From: Cucumis sativus
Lineage: Eukaryota > Streptophyta > Magnoliopsida > Cucurbitales > Cucurbitaceae
Length of the DNA stretch: 64,000 nt
Reading direction: 5' to 3'
Assembly: GCF_000004075.3 (NCBI RefSeq)
Contig: NC_026660.2
Location: 24,555,498-24,619,497 of the forward strand
A model generated the notes under the pieces. It had not been told where the DNA came from. It saw only the letters and a list, made by a program, of their open reading frames with translations, and did no database searches. The translations under genes and the position numbers were made by a program. Shown here piece by piece: positions 52,801-64,000 of the stretch. Position 1 is the first letter of the stretch, and every line of letters begins with the position of its first letter.

Positions 52801-54308
52801 TAATTTCCATGGAATATCTGGTTTATCAATAATGCCAACCCAATAGCCTAGTTCTAATATTTACAAGCTTCTCTATCCAAAGCATAAATGGATTCTAATC
52901 AAAGCCACAAGTTTAATACAACAATTTATTTACGAGACAAATTCCATACAACGAATTCAAATTTAAGAACAATGTTGGTAAACAATTTTTGTATAGGCAT
53001 AAAAAAATTTATTATGCCTCAAACTCTTCATCTCAACTAACGAGGTGGGCTGGTGTGTACCGTTGTGAAGATCACCTTATGGATTCCAAGAGGTTTAGGA
53101 CTTGGAAGTTAAAAGGAAAGGATTAGCAACCAAGTGTGGCTTTTCCAGATTAACTTATTTATGGTTCTGTGCTTTGTTGAAGCATTAGTGTGTGGCTCAT
53201 TTGGTGTGCATGAGTGATTTTGGTTGGAAAGTTAATGGCTTGTTTCACGAGGGAAATTTTCTATCCAGTTTTGGGTAGTTATCCAGTTAATCTCCATTTA
53301 GCCTGTAGCATGGCAGTGTTTGGTGCTTGGTGGAAGCCGTTTCTGTTGCTTTTCCTCGCTCACCTCTCAAGTTGTTCTCTCATGGTTAAGTATTTTCCCT
53401 CATGTTCTCAAATGTTTTATTTATCTTTTGGCTCTTGAAATGTCTGGGATCTTTTCTTTATTTTATTGCTTGATTGGTTATTTTTAATCCACTGAGGAGT
53501 CTCTATCCTTGAACATTTTCCATGATAAGTTTGTTTCTTGATCAAACACACTGCCCTATAATTTTCAAGAATAATAAGAAACAGACGGACAATAAACGTA
53601 TAGAAGCAACAGCCAACAGTCAACTGTAAGCTTTCAAGATCCCGGTTCAACGTAAGGCACATAAATGAACAGTTACCTGCTTTCTCTGACATCAACTTCA
53701 CGTTCTCGCTCCCGAACTGACCGGCTTCGGCTTCGCCTCGATCTCTCCTCTTCCCTCTCCCGCTCCCTCCTCTCCCTGTCTCTCCTCTCTCTTTCTTTCT
53801 CCTTCTCCTTCTCCCTCTCCCTCTCCTTGTCCCTCCTATCCTTGTCCCTCTCTCTGTCCTTCTCCTTATGCCTCTCCCTATCTCTTTCCTTATCCTTTCT
53901 ATCCTTGTCTCTCTCCCTCTCCTTCTCCTTATGTCTATCTCTATCTCTCTCCTCTCTGTCCCTGTCTCTCTCCCTTTCCTTCTCACTGCTACCCCTCTCT
54001 CTCGTACGATTCCTTTCTTTATCCCTCTCTTTTCCCCCGTCTGTTTCCTCCTCTCTGTCTCTTCGATGCCGATCCCTCGCTCGCCCCGAGTGATCCCTAT
54101 CCTCCTTCCCATTTTCATGCTCGCTTCTCGACCGCTTGACTTTCACCTCCTCGTCCTCGCGACCACCGGAGCCAGCTTCCTCGTCTACCTCTCTCTTTCT
54201 GGTGCTTTTCTCGTTCCTCTCACTGTCGCTCCTCTTTGGTTTCTTCGTCTCCCTATCATCTTGCTCCTCCACGGCTTTCTCCAAGTAATCGTACTCGTCG
54301 AAGTCCAT
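46859..54308 (-). CDS. RBM39: RBM39/CC1-like SR splicing factor
   Basis: Thirteen exons in transcript order: 54308-53677, 52274-52196, 52108-52052, 51583-51528, 50713-50491, 49939-49853, 49754-49680, 49549-49466, 48879-48815, 48652-48457, 48386-48298, 47123-47009 and 46897-46859, giving 598 aa. An acidic start (MDFDEYDYLEKAVEEQDDRE) leads into a long Arg/Asp/Glu/Lys-rich RS-like domain up to about residue 212. RRM1 spans about 231-305 (RTVFAYQMPLKATERDVYEF) and RRM2 about 332-405 (KLYVGNLHFNMTETHLRE). A conserved linker LNAQSRALLMQKLDRTGIA follows. The C-terminal RRM at about 506-586 holds RWF at 574-576, which fits the R-X-F motif of U2AF-homology (UHM) domains. UHM proteins bind Trp-containing ligand motifs in SF3B1 and U2AF. 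The protein should act in the nucleus in 3' splice-site recognition. Exon 2 has a CAGGAG tandem acceptor; exon 11 is partly duplicated downstream. Confidence 0.95.
48146..48347. repeat. About 100-bp tandem duplication covering the 3' half of RBM39 exon 11
   Basis: The units 48146-48245 and 48246-48347 share TATCCACATATATATGTTTAAC, an ACCGTATTTAGAA-type block, an ACTCCTCT block and an AATATGACCAGA block, with an offset of 100-103 bp. The right-hand copy holds the functional exon end and donor (AA|GTGAG on the gene strand). The left-hand copy reads AACTGAG, so its GT is lost. Confidence 0.85.
52275..53676 (-). other. RBM39 intron 1
   Basis: This 1.4 kb intron directly follows the RS-domain exon. 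A less AT-rich segment at 53040-53420 has open plus-strand frames, but I find no recognisable motif in it. Confidence 0.6.
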
Positions 54309-55980
54309 CGAACCTTCAGAAATTCGTTTCCCGCGAAACGAAAAGCTTGAGATCTCGCCGGAATTCGCGTTGGAACAAAATCAGCGAAGCTAAGCTAGGG
54401 ATGAAATTTCGAGGAATTGAGAATTCTAGGGTTTTTTGAAGGGGTTTCTGGAAGAGGAACTATTGGTTGGCTTGGCTTCACAATAATCCGCGAGTGAAGA
54501 GTTGGAGACTGGGGTTGTTGTTTTTATATGGATGAAAACAGATCAGATTTTCCAATGTAAAATTGAAAAATTAGTATTCACTTTGCGTTGTCTTCCAATG
54601 CCATTACTTATACATACGCGTGACTTAATACCATTACTATCTACTAATTACTAATACCATTATATGAAGAGCCAAAAATATAAACAGTATAATTGAGATG
54701 CCTTTAAAATACAATTGAGAACTACTAAAATTGGATGATTTTAGTATTACAAATTAAGTTCAAAACCTTTAATCAAACAAATGATTTTATTATACGTTGA
54801 TAGTGTATAAGTAATAAAATGAGATTAAATATACTTAAGTGCAAATATATGCTATTAAGAAGTAATAAACCTTGAAATATTATCATTATTGGATTTCACG
54901 AGACTATTTATCCATTTCCAAGCAAACCAAGGAGAGTGCATAAGTGATTTTGAGATTTGGAGGTTGAATATTGACAAAAGTAATTAGTTAAAGCAATAGT
55001 GCAATGTGTTGAGGGAAATATGGTCGCATTAAATGTGGTTTGAAAAATACGGTTGCATTGTCACATCTGCACAATGACTTAGTAGTGGACAAAAAATTAA
55101 TCGTTCTCGAGTCAATTTCCTTTAGGAGCCATAAGCAACTAATGTCTATGTATTTAATGGTTAATTGAAACTTATGTTAAAAGTTTATGCAATTTATTTA
55201 TCTTGAAGCGTAAGCTCAGTCCGAACCTCTTAAAAATCAATAATAAAAAAGTAGATTGAAATCATTATAATTAAGTTTCACTACATAACATAAACTTGCA
55301 GTGAGATACGTGTCTAAAAATATTGCATGTAATTATCAGTATGTACGCCCAGTGAATTACAAGCACTTAGTATGGTACAAAATTGAACATGGCTTGGCAT
55401 TAATCAAACCGTGTGAATTTGTCAATTGAATCATGGATCAAAAGCAAAACTCAATTTCATTGAAATCAGCATGTTTTTATTTTTTTCAGATTTACTTGCA
55501 CGGTCGCTAATGAAAAATGATGGAAAGATCAGTGATATGTTGGAAAGTTATTTTTGAGAGAATCTAAAATCCAATCACACAAACAAAAACATTTACTCAG
55601 CGAGTGGCAATGAAAAAAGACCAATATTCTGCTGTTCAGTATTTTTTTTTTTTCACGGGCAATTAAATTCCATTCAACCTATTTAAGTTTAAGACACCAT
55701 AAGCAGATATATTGGTGTAACACTATCAATAGATTTCTATCATTGCTGTGATAACACTGCAAACACATCAAATAAAGGCTAGAAAATAACTGACAACAAC
55801 GAACCACCATTTTAACTCGCACTTGAATACAATAACTCAAGCTGGTAATAAAATGGTTCACATCGCAAAGCCAAATAGCCCTGTAATATTAGGTTACTAG
55901 TCTACAACTTCCACACTATTTATAGGACAACAAACTCCTAAAACAAACCAGGGATATGTTCTCATCTGCTGCTTGTCACA
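54309..55980. other. RBM39 leader and promoter, then LIKE-COV 3' untranslated region
   Basis: The RBM39 leader and TATA box occupy the first 220 bases. The rest is AT-rich spacer, ending in the probable 3' untranslated region of the LIKE-COV gene. A T14 run near 55643-55656 is the only notable feature. Confidence 0.6.
54521..54528 (-). promoter_or_regulatory. TATA box of the RBM39-like gene
   Basis: TATAAAAA on the minus strand lies about 215 bp upstream of the start codon, predicting a leader of roughly 180 nt. Confidence 0.6.
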
Positions 55981-58900
55981 CTACTTTATTCTGTTCAAAG
56001 TTATTCTATCACCCTGTCTATCAACTCTCTCCAAAGGAGTAATGATTTGTGGCATTGTCATACCGCCAGAAACAATTATCTCTGCACAATTCCCAGTAAT
56101 ATGAAATGAATAAGATGAGTGGAATGAAGTTTTTATTCAGTTTTAAGGCTTAGGGGTAGAAGCAAGAGCCAAGTTATGTGTTGGATTAGATTGGTGTTTG
56201 GTTTGAAAATGTAGCACAACTTATCTGAAGGTATAAACAAGATGTTCAATGGATCAACCTAACTACTTTGAGGAAATTATTTACAGCATTATCTTATACA
56301 CAGAAAGAGAGCTGATAGTATTTTTTTTGTGAAAACGGATGAATAAGATCAAACCTTTGCTAGTGCAGCGTTTTATATAGAATGATGAAAGCAGTAAAGA
56401 GAGATGACATACCTATTCCTTCCCGAATAGATAGGTTTGGTCTTATGATGTCCTTAGAATTAACAAGAAATATATCCCCAATATATAGGTGATTCGTTGG
56501 CACGAAAACGCTGCATAGCTCTTCATCTTCGCTCTCTCTCTACGAGGAAAATCAATAATTATAAGATCACAAAAAACCGGCAACCTTGCATAAAGCAAAC
56601 TTCCCAAATTTATGGAAGAAAGAATTCAGTCAATGTTCAGTACGAATAAAGTATAACAAATTCAGACAACAAAGATAAAACCTTTCCCCACAATTCCTTC
56701 GGTAGCATTTTCATTTTTCACAAATGACTCGAGCTGTCTCTTTGAAACCCCACAAGGCTTTGTTTAATTGCTATAATGATGGAGTGAAAAAAGTACTACC
56801 CCTACCCAAGGTTAAACACTTCAAAGAGAGTTCTGGAGATTTCCAGAAAAGAGGCAATCCGGAAAATATGGTCCTGAGCCGAGCCTATGTTTCTGCATTG
56901 CATAAGCATATGGGCGCAACCACAAAATCACTACCAGGATACACCCAAAAGATTACAACAAACCACTGTAGACCTCAGTGAATCAGGGTCTCTACTAGAT
57001 TCAAATGACTACTCCATCCCACAATTCAGCTATATTTCTCCTTTTGGTGCTAACTGTGTCTTATTAAAATAGTATTTGTGCTCTATCTCCCAATCAACTA
57101 TAAATCCCAAACCTAGGAAAATAGTATTCTTCCGACTACAGTCTTTATGGAAAGAAGGTTGGTACAAATTTTTCTGCCCAAATTCACGTCCCCCAGGAAA
57201 ATTTGTTCTCGTTCTCATGATTTCACCTGTAAACCAACCTAAGTCACACCGTCCAACTTTATTCAAATGACAGAGTTCTGAAGAGAATCAATTTCAAATG
57301 GAAATCTTAAAATCTACAGCAAATGGCTTCTTCTCTGATTTTGCAAACTCCTAAACCTCCCGCAACTTTGTGACTGATCACTGTCTTCCAATTTTGTAAG
57401 TGATTACCGTTTTCAATGACCCAGTGTTTTATTCTTTTTTAGAAAGAAAAAAAACATTTATCCCCTTACCAATTAAAATGAGTAGAGTCCAACATTCAAC
57501 AGAGAGCATTTATGCATTCTATAACATGGCTAGTTTTTACAAAAGAAATTAAATGTAATTATCGAGGTTGTGTACTTAGCAAATATAGTCTACTGCATGA
57601 AGGATTGTTACCTGGAGGGTAACAGTTGATGTAATAAAGCCAAATGCATATTCACCAACACGCGGATGGCGGATAATTGCAACTTCTTTGAAAGCTGTAG
57701 TATTTTGATCTGCATGCGAAGGAGACCTAACAAATTAACTCATATTTGATTTTTCTTTTGTGCATGATAATATCTTTTTTTCGTACATGATAATATCAAC
57801 TCATATTTGAATTTGAGAAGATCATACAATATAAATTACTTATGAGACCACAAATTGCCAATCAACATTAAATTGAAACCAGAATGAGTGCTTATACAAA
57901 ATTACCAGGAGAAATTGCAGCACTAATTTGTTTGGAGGCAGAATATAGATGCCTGACAAAGGGCATTCGCTGGATGAACCATTCTCCGAGCCAGAAGAGT
58001 GTAGAACCCAACCATGATGAGACAAATATACCAACGAAAAATACAAAGAGTAAAGATGTTATGAACCCAAGTCCTGCATCAAAAACCTGCTTTATGAGAA
58101 TTTTCAAGAAAATGAAGAACCTATATGCAGGGAAAAAATGTCATGAATCATGGACTCCACGTAGAAAAGATTTCTCTTAGTTGATTTAGGTGCTATTCTT
58201 CAGCTTGGTGCTCCTACTAACCCTTATGCATCTCTTTTGTTGTGTTGGAAGTTTATTTTATAATTTGTATTTTTTGTATTTTGAGCGTTAGCTTCTTTTT
58301 ACTAAATCAATGAAAAGTTCAGTTTCTGTTTCAAAAGAAATATATATATATATATATTACCGTAATGAAATGGGTGGTACATATAGTATCTCTTGTATGA
58401 TCACATGATCGAATCAGATCCTACTTGTAAAAAAAATCATTTTAGGCCCAACAATAGTAGAATATTAAAGTTAAGAAAGAAATGGAACATGAGTAAAATC
58501 CAGAGTATTTTCCTTACACAGTTAACAGTGGAGTACAGGTTATGGACATCCACAATCTAAAGCTGAAATATGGAAACACCCTTACGACTGCTTCCTTTAA
58601 AATAAAAAAGAGTTGCATTATATTTAAAGCGAACAGAGAAATTCATGAGAAAGCAGAATTTAACAGACAGTCAAGCTAGGACTAATTTTATTGGAAGCTA
58701 GCAAATACCAGAACTACCCATATCCCAGTTGAAATGGTGAGCATCATATCCTCAATTTTCTTTTTCAGTTCCTATACACGAGAGGACATAAGAATAAAGT
58801 GACCTATTCTCGAAGTTGTAACCCAAGCAAAGCAGGAAATTTACGAAACAAAATAAAGTATAGGGGAAATGGTTCTGCTATTATCAAAGGTATTTCTTGA

Positions 58901-61097
58901 GGGGGGTGTATGTATTTCTAGGATTTTTCTAGAATTATTTCCTATTTTTTACACCCAAATCTGTGGAAGCATTTTACCGAAGTGTGATGCACAGCAGCAA
59001 CAGAAGAAATAGCTTACAACTCCATTTTTGTTTGGATGAAAAAAACTCCATTGATGGTAGAGGTTCATCAAGTTAGAAGAAATATTCTAAAACCTATTGG
59101 AGATAGTGAATGAATGCCCAGACATTCTTATGCTTCAAGCACAACTGTCAAGGATCTTTCCACGCATGCAATTGAGGGGCATCTTTTAAACCATAATCTG
59201 AAAATAGTCGTTCATTTCTCTTCAAAATGCAACTACATTCTCGCGTGATTTGCACCGAGGCCAACATAAAGTTTTCAATTATTTATGTCCATATGCATTT
59301 TTTACATGTATAAAGAATTTTAATTCTAGCATACTTAGAAGTTAAGCCTTACCAAATATGTCAACTCCAAGCCTCTCATATAGTGGACTGAAGAAACCAT
59401 CAACAAACTGAATGAACCACCAAGTAACAAAAAAGGTAACGGCAACAGGGAAAAGAACCACGCTGCAAGATAAACAATTGAACAAAATGTCAGAAATTAT
59501 GAGAACAAGCGCCACAACACAAAGAAATGGAAGACAGCACGCAGCTAAATTACCATCCAGTCATAAACTTCTTTGACACCCAACTTTGGAGAACATAACA
59601 GCAAGCCTGCAGAAAAGAGAGAATTAAAGTCAGACTTAAATGAAAAAAAGGAATACAACCTGGGTATTCACACAGCAACAAAAAGAATAACTACAATTAC
59701 AAAAAGAAGAGGAAGAAGGAAGGCCGTGAAGACAAGACAGAATAGGTTAAAAACAATCAATATACGACCAGAAGAAATAAGAAATATAATGACTTTCACC
59801 ATGAAACACACCATATTTCCTACATATCCACCAAACAAGTATATCTCTAAGCCCTATTCTATGACTTCAGGTATTCAAATATGAGGTATCCATTGAGAGA
59901 GACACTTTCAACGTAAAATCCTTGAAATGGTTTTCCTGAGATTCCCATTTATGAGCGCTGTATGAAACTGGTCACAAAAAATAGCTGGTATAATACTAGA
60001 TAAGAGTGTGACGGATAGTTCGGCCTAAAGAAGGTATTTAGGATGGCAGTACTTCAAATATCCAATGCTTGAGCTGAATATAAACAACTTGGTGAAAGCT
60101 TCTCATAGCTACAAGCACAGATGCTGCCATTAGAAATGAAACTAACCCATATTTGTCGTTCATTTTAAAGGAAATTAATCCTCCAGATTGTAGACTGAAC
60201 AGTCCTCAACACTTTTAGGACTTTGACAAAAGTTCTCGGCAGTCAGCAATAAACTAACCCATTTCTTCTCCGATTTACTTACATCATCAAGTTTGTGGAC
60301 TCGATATAACAACATACCAGTTTTTATATTTTGACCTAGCAAACTAGAATCCCAAATCAGTCAAAATTCGCTCACATCACGAATGACATGCAAGCCCTTG
60401 TTCTACTAGTTATTGCCTGGTGCTGTTTCTTTCTATGCTAGATTCACAATTACAGTCTATTTTATATCACGACCCAAATATATTAAAAAATAATAATACC
60501 TTTAAGTTTTTTAAGATCGAAAAATATATAACCCAGCTATCATTTTAATGAAAAACAAATTATTCAACCTAGTTGAGTCCAAAGTTATTTTGAGTGCCAC
60601 CAGTCGTGAATACTTCCGCATTTTCTTTGCTGACTTTCAGTCATGCAAGTATAATATAACAAATATTGACTCGATTTTTTCCGATTATCGGGTGGGCAGC
60701 GATCCCTACCAAGGTCGATTCAGATTGTTCCAGTAACAGTTTCGAGTAGATATTCCAATCAGAACTGGATCGCCACCGGATCGAATCTCAACAATTTAAC
60801 ATCCCTTTTACCATAATAGGGCAAAAATTATAAGAAAACCGTCAACGGAAAAAGGGAAGCCTCCAAGTCCCAGGATCCAAAAAATCCGGCCAAATGGATC
60901 GGAGCAAATAATGCGACAGTCAAATAATAGGAAAACAAAAATAAACGGCAGATATTGAAAAGCATGAAGAAGATCCATACCTTACGAGTGGACGAATTAG
61001 GAGAACTCGGAGGAGACTTAACGGGATCCTCGGGATCCTGGCCGCCATTGTCAACTTGACTAAGGGGAACCGAGGTCGACTCCTTTTCTTCCGCCAT
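55981..61097 (-). CDS. COV1: LIKE-COV (COV1 family, DUF502) membrane protein
   Basis: Seven exons in transcript order: 61097-60981, 59606-59554, 59462-59353, 58073-57906, 57709-57612, 56539-56413 and 56081-55981, giving 774 nt or 257 aa. The N-terminus (MAEEKESTSVPLSQVDNGGQ) is a polar tail with a SPPSSPNSS run. Two hydrophobic segments follow at about 57-80 (VVLFPVAVTFFVTWWFIQF) and 94-121 (LGFITSLLFVFFVGIFVSSW). Then come the family signatures GEWFIQRMPFVRHLYSASKQ, FKEVAIIRHPRVGEYAFGFI, CSVFVPTNHLYIGDIFLV and EIIVSGGMTMPQ. Arabidopsis COV1 restricts vascular tissue differentiation in the stem, and family members are reported at the trans-Golgi network. Which LIKE-COV paralogue this is cannot be told. 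The C-terminus LERVDRQGDRITLNRIK is less conserved. Introns 1 and 3 are over 1.2 kb; intron 3 carries a possible LINE tail. Confidence 0.95.
58190..58357 (+). mobile_element. Possible LINE 3' end in LIKE-COV intron 3
   Basis: TTTTTGTATTTTGAGCGTTAG, CTTCTTTTTACTAAATCAATG, AAAAGTTCAGTTTCTGTTTC and then an A/TA-rich tail resemble the 3' untranslated end of plant LINE elements. It is antisense to the host gene and ends in a (TA)n run at 58341-58357. No reverse-transcriptase motif is visible upstream, so the call is tentative. Confidence 0.4.
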
Positions 61098-63672
61098 ACC
61101 CTTCTTAAAATCAGTTAAAACCTACTTGAATCTCCGACGAATCAGACCCCAAACATCGCAAACAACCAAACACCACCTAAACCAAAATCGAACAATCAAA
61201 CTTCAGAGTAGCCACTGCGAGGGTCGTCGCCGCTTGATAGAGAAGGAAGGAAACTGGCAAGCAGTTGCACTATGAAAATGACATTAGCACCAAAATGGGG
61301 TTAGTTGAAACCGCAAGCAAATGCCAGGCGAGTAAACACGTGATTATGGAAGGTTATTGGACAAGATGGAGTGGAGGTGAGTAGAGAGAAAAACCTTATC
61401 CTCGTAATAATCGCTTGCCGTTGATGGCGTCTCGATCACTCCAAAACTCTCTGCCTGCCATTATTGTACGCTTACACATACGGATATGGTCAGAGAATCA
61501 ACGATGAAGATCAATGCCGGATAATTCCATCTTCTTCAGCTCACCTTCTAATTTTAATTTAGTCTTAATTTATCGCTTAATAGTTAATTGTTCTTTTTCC
61601 AGTTCTGATTTGTGTAATTTTTATGAGTTTCAATTTATCTTTGTCAATGTTGTTCAAGTAACAAAAATCAAATAAATAGGTACACGAGAAAAAATAAAAT
61701 TAAGTATAATAGGATTAACCTAATGTTTCGGGGTCGTTTTGAGCCTTGCTAAACAATTACAATCCTTTTATAAGATAAGGGTGTCAAAAATTAAAGAGTA
61801 TGTATACAGGTCTGTGTATAAAAAGTTTGATGGATCAACTCTATAACTAGATGTTAAATATATGAACTTTGTCGACTCCAAAAATATTCCATGTTAAATA
61901 TGCATATTCGTCGATAAAGTTTAAATTATTCTCTTTGTCACATGCCCTCCATCTAGCATTTATGATGACTTCATTCATTGTCAATATCATCTGATAGCTT
62001 CAACATCCATTGTTGTCTATATTGCCCGCACTCACTACTTGCATGTATTTTGACCACATTTGACAACAATTACCTCCAATGAATATCGTGTTTGAAACCA
62101 AGCTCCAACAATGGATACAACAATACCCACTTTTGGAGACAACCATCACTCAAACGTGTTTGAGTGAAAAAAGTCCAATTGAACACTTTTTTTAAGTAGG
62201 TAGTTAACATATGTACAATGTGATAAAAAACAACACTGAAGTTCCTTTTGCGTGACATGTACAAAAAAAAATGCAACGGTTTTCATGTTTCATATTTCAC
62301 AATTCATGTTTTTGATTTGTTTGGGTTAAAAAAGTATCAACTACATTGATTTGATAATTAAACTATATACACGTAACTCGTGCTAATTGACTATACATTT
62401 TAAATGCATAGCAGCTAGTAGATCCATGTACATATCAATCCATGACAAATTAAGTTGGTTGTTGAAACAATCAAATAGGAAATATACAACACAATAGCTT
62501 GTGAGATGTTGTATCCGTACATAGGTCAACACGTTGGAATTTGAGCCAACTACTCATGTTGGTAGGTATATTAAAAAACCAATAGAACTGCTCCAAGTTG
62601 AGACAATACAAACTTCGACATCATAAACAATTGTGATGGCACTACATGAAACTAGTTGTGTTGTCCGACAATGATGATATAGACACCTTAATCTCTTTAC
62701 CTTTAAAAAGGCATACAAACAATTGTAAAATTAGATAATTGTGTAAATATAGATATCACACAATCTAAAAAAAACGAATAAGCATATGTATGATAAAATT
62801 TAGATTTAGTTATTAAAATTTGTTGCAATAAAACACATCTTCATCGACAACAAATATCGATAACAAAGTATAACACCGACATAGACTAAGTAAAACCAAT
62901 ATCAAAATTCCAAAACCTAAGACCAAATGGAAAATATATTTTTTCCAAATAAAATTCAATTTTAAATAATCCAACTAGACAAAGGTCATGCAAGCTATAA
63001 TAACATAACCATCTCCATCTACAATAAACAATATTTAAAAAATCTTCATCCGTAAAACACTTTTTTAAAACCCCTAATATGGTACAATAATTACTATCGG
63101 ACATCTATAATTTATTTATTATTTGCTACCACACTTACTATTTTTCTATTAAACAAAAGTAGTATGTTGAAGAAAACACATTTTATTATAATTTAGAACT
63201 CAAAAGCAAACTAAAAGGCCATTTGGCCCAATAGGTTATTCATGTTGGGTTAGGATTACGATAACTCAACCCTTATTTGGAGAAAATGTTATCATAACCC
63301 CTTTTATCTCTTCTTTCTCAACCCCTATAAACCTACATTTTCAATCATCCATGATCCTACATTTCCAACTCCCCATATTTTTACTATTTCATTTAAGAAG
63401 AGGAATCTACTATTTTATTTATGAAATGCCATCTATTTTTAATTAATTTAACAATCTTAAAAAATATTATTTTTAATTTATTTTATTTACGAAATTAATT
63501 ATAGTTAAATACTAATTATGATTAGTTTATGCCTATAGCCCTCCTTGTGAACATTTTTTTATTTCATGTATTTTTTTTATTTTTCTTAATCTTATAATAT
63601 TTTATTTAAACTATTTTTGATAAATTTAAGGTAAATAAATGAGTAATTGTAATAGATGACCATTTGAGGAAT
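61098..63672. other. LIKE-COV leader and promoter, then AT-rich intergenic DNA
   Basis: The first 150-400 bases are the likely leader and promoter of the LIKE-COV gene. From about 61550 the sequence is AT-rich, with only short frames and no recognised gene. Confidence 0.55.
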
Positions 63673-63886
63673 AATAATTAAGGATATAGCAACATTTACA
63701 AAAAAATGCAAATATAGCAAAACTATCGCTGATAGACTTGTATCACTGATAGATTCGCATGATCTATCGGTGATAGACCACTTTTTACAACATGATCTAT
63801 CAGTGATAGACTATATCATTGATAGAATTTGACAAATTTTGCTATATTTGCAATTTTTTTAAAATGTTGTTATATACTTAATTATT
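63673..63886. mobile_element. Palindrome-rich MITE with long terminal inverted repeats
   Basis: The left end (AATAATTAAGGATATAGCAA, then CATTTACAAAAAAATGCAAA and TATAGCAAAA) is matched in inverted form at the right end (TTTTGCTATATTTGCAATTT through GTTGTTATATACTTAATTATT). This gives imperfect terminal inverted repeats of about 50 bp. The centre holds five palindromic units of the form TATCNNTGATAGA, at 63723-63736, 63741-63753, 63764-63777, 63797-63810 and 63814-63826. There is no coding capacity. A degenerate, shorter relative lies at 43105-43206. No clear target-site duplication was found. Confidence 0.75.
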
Positions 63887-64000
63887 TTGAATTTAATTAC
63901 TAAATTTACAACTATACCTAAATAAATTTATAAAAAAATGAGTTTTATTAAATTTATAAAAAATGAAAACAAAAATCAAATTAGGTGATTTAATATTAAA

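Noticed and set aside
53665..54093. Plus-strand 142-codon frame made of Ser/Leu repeats
   Set aside because: It is the antisense shadow of the RBM39 Arg/Asp/Glu/Lys-rich exon; the minus-strand frame from 54308 has the conserved start and splices in frame.
53417..54118. Long minus-strand frame rich in Arg/Gly/Glu overlapping RBM39 exon 1
   Set aside because: It is the neighbouring frame of the same low-complexity exon, and it runs through the donor into intron 1.
63723..63826. CRISPR-like array
   Set aside because: The five units are palindromes with irregular 4-19 bp spacing inside a transposon-like element in a plant nuclear genome.

Overview
This is nuclear DNA from a flowering plant, almost certainly a dicot. 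Coding exons are cut by GT-AG introns, the spaces between genes are very AT-rich, and every recognised protein belongs to a plant family. The AT-rich background, plus a short inverted-repeat element built from TATCNNTGATAGA palindromes that I associate with cucumber and melon relatives, suggests Cucurbitaceae. That placement is an inference; no species is claimed.

Layout. 1-6163: AT-rich intergenic. 6164-8211 (-): Mediator subunit 26-like gene, 8 coding exons, 345 aa. 12196-12269 (-): tRNA-Ile(AAU). 12823-18468 (+): WDR83/MORG1-like WD40 protein, 8 exons, 299 aa, with a 3.76 kb last intron that holds a probable solo Copia LTR and a decayed LINE. 18469-29684: about 11 kb of AT-rich intergenic DNA and the CESA promoter/leader. 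29685-35233 (+): CESA6-clade cellulose synthase, 14 exons, 1090 aa. 38663-39067 (+): small single-exon gene for an unrecognised basic-tailed protein. 42231-45339 (-): ALBA/RGG-box nucleic-acid-binding protein, 8 exons, 251 aa. 46859-54308 (-): RBM39/CC1-like SR splicing factor, 13 exons, 598 aa. 55981-61097 (-): LIKE-COV membrane protein, 7 exons, 257 aa. 61098-64000: intergenic, with a palindrome-rich MITE near the right edge.

All seven multi-exon or single-exon models were assembled by hand. In each multi-exon model the splice sites are GT-AG and the summed exon length is a multiple of three ending in a stop, which is strong internal support.

The genes do not form one pathway. Four deal with gene expression or RNA (MED26-like, the tRNA, ALBA, RBM39), WDR83 is a scaffold with reported spliceosome links, and two relate to growth and cell walls or vasculature (CESA, LIKE-COV). 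The order MED26c - WDR83 - CESA - RBM39 recalls the Arabidopsis neighbourhoods around CESA5 and CESA6 on chromosome 5, as if both duplicated and fractionated Arabidopsis blocks were still in one piece here. I found no new biological system. The most curious items are the palindromic MITE with a perfect Tet-operator-like core, a uORF whose stop overlaps the WDR83 start codon, a duplicated and disabled splice donor in the RBM39 gene, and the transposon debris in WDR83 intron 7.
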